Source: CAYOUV01 sp964407265
GTDB lineage: Bacteria > Chloroflexota > Anaerolineae > Anaerolineales > Villigracilaceae
Reading direction: 5' to 3'
Length of the DNA: 6,327 bases
NCBI GenBank assembly: GCA_964407265.1
Contig: CAYOUV010000111.1
Coordinates: 1 to 6,327 of the forward strand
Shown: in pieces, positions 5,647-6,327 of the stretch
Numbering within the stretch: position 1 is the stretch's first letter
How the letters are laid out: each line of letters begins with the position of its first letter
The notes under the pieces: model-generated
The model's input: only the letters and a program-made list of their open reading frames with translations
The model's database searches: none
Told to the model about the DNA's origin: nothing
Position numbers and translations under genes: made by a program

Positions 5647-6327
5647 TTATTCTTCCGGTAAGTCGAGCCGGACCAGGTTCCCGAAGATGCCCATCATCAA
5701 GGCCACGGCCAAAGCGGTAAGCGCCACCAGAGTCATTGGCCAACCGTTATCATACTGGAAGAAAGGCGTCATGTTCGCGAGAGAGTTCGCCAGGATCTTA
5801 TGGATCTGCCAGGTTCCTAAAATCGCAATAAATACAGCGCTCACGCTCAGCAATATTTTGAGCGAGCGCCGGCGGGTTAATCCGCCAAGCGCGTAACTCA
5901 AGGCAATCAGGATGCAGCCGGCCGTGATCAAAAAACCAGTGGGCGGCGTGTTGATGAAGATAACATGAAAGACGAACAAGGCAATATTCATCCCGGCCGC
6001 CCCGGCGGCTGTCCCGAACAGCAGGCGCGGCCAGGCACGCGGTCCTGGAAAGCGTTCGACCATCAGGCGCGCTGTCAGGATGCCAAAACCGAAGATGGAT
6101 CCGATGATCAACCCCTGCTCGAGGGCAGAGCTGATGCGGACCACGTCCATGAATTCCGGCAGACGGTAGGTGAGATACACCTGGACGGCAACCCCCAGGG
6201 CAGAGCCCAGCAGCGCCAGCATGTAAGCGCCGAAGAGGTGGGCCGGCTGCGCGATCACGCGCCCGACGATCCATTCCAGGAGGACCCTGCGCCGGAGACT
6301 TTTACCCACAGCAACTGGCAGGCTTCC
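5647..6327 (-). CDS. Multi-pass membrane protein of unknown function, 5' end not resolved
   Basis: I do not recognise this protein. At least 220 residues are visible from a GTG at 6309, and the frame stays open to the window edge (seven more codons), with no Shine-Dalgarno sequence before the GTG; the true start may lie outside. Counting from the GTG, about six hydrophobic segments stand out: roughly 27-46, 66-82, 97-119, 124-143, 149-167 and 189-212. They follow a basic N-terminal stretch (KSLRRR) that would face the cytoplasm, and there is a second basic loop TRRRS (145-149). The C-terminus is short and acidic (LDLPEE). No enzyme or transporter motif is seen. It could be a free-standing membrane protein or the membrane part of a longer one, for example a sensor or kinase. 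It ends in its own terminator, so it is probably not part of the carboxylase operon. Confidence 0.7.
   Translation of the reverse strand, partial: GSLPVAVGKSLRRRVLLEWIVGRVIAQPAHLFGAYMLALLGSALGVAVQVYLTYRLPEFMDVVRISSALEQGLIIGSIFGFGILTARLMVERFPGPRAWPRLLFGTAAGAAGMNIALFVFHVIFINTPPTGFLITAGCILIALSYALGGLTRRRSLKILLSVSAVFIAILGTWQIHKILANSLANMTPFFQYDNGWPMTLVALTALAVALMMGIFGNLVRLDLPEE

Overview
This 6.3-kb window has high GC content and reads almost entirely on the minus strand. It looks like chromosomal DNA from a bacterium that breaks down branched-chain acyl-CoA compounds. The protein style and GC content would fit a Chloroflexota (Anaerolineae-like) genome, but that assignment is a guess, because no rRNA or marker gene is present.

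Layout, in transcription order from right to left. (1) At 5647-6327 is the end of a membrane protein of unknown function with about six membrane segments; its reading frame is still open at the window edge. (2) A 192-bp gap (5455-5646) holds a rho-independent terminator for that gene and then a candidate sigma70-type promoter facing the next gene. (3) A tight operon of six genes fills the remaining 5.4 kb: the carboxyltransferase subunit of 3-methylcrotonyl-CoA carboxylase (MCC beta type, 3829-5454); a small DUF1579-like protein (3337-3822); the biotin carboxylase subunit (1830-3332); a separate biotin carboxyl carrier protein (1345-1830); a MaoC-type hot-dog hydratase (838-1305); and a CLYBL/CitE-type beta-hydroxyacyl-CoA lyase (1-841, its 3' end outside the window). 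Gaps are 6 bp, 4 bp, a 1-bp overlap (TAATG), 39 bp with a hairpin, and a 3-bp overlap (ATGA).

The simplest reading is a leucine or isovalerate degradation module. The carboxylase would convert 3-methylcrotonyl-CoA to 3-methylglutaconyl-CoA, the MaoC protein would hydrate it, and the lyase would split the hydroxyacyl-CoA into acetyl-CoA and a keto acid. The gene set resembles, from memory, the Mycobacterium tuberculosis accA1-accD1 / Rv2499c / Rv2498c locus, where the hydratase and lyase serve both leucine catabolism and itaconate (citramalyl-CoA) breakdown. The same dual role is possible here. No acyl-CoA dehydrogenase, regulator or transporter lies inside the window.

Points of interest are the natural split of the usually fused MCC alpha chain inside its BT region, with a ribosome binding site written into the last codons of the upstream gene; the DUF1579-like gene inserted between the two carboxylase subunits; the Asp-to-Asn change at the MaoC catalytic position; and a perfect intercistronic hairpin just before an optimal Shine-Dalgarno sequence. 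No mobile elements, CRISPR arrays, tRNAs or rRNAs were seen.
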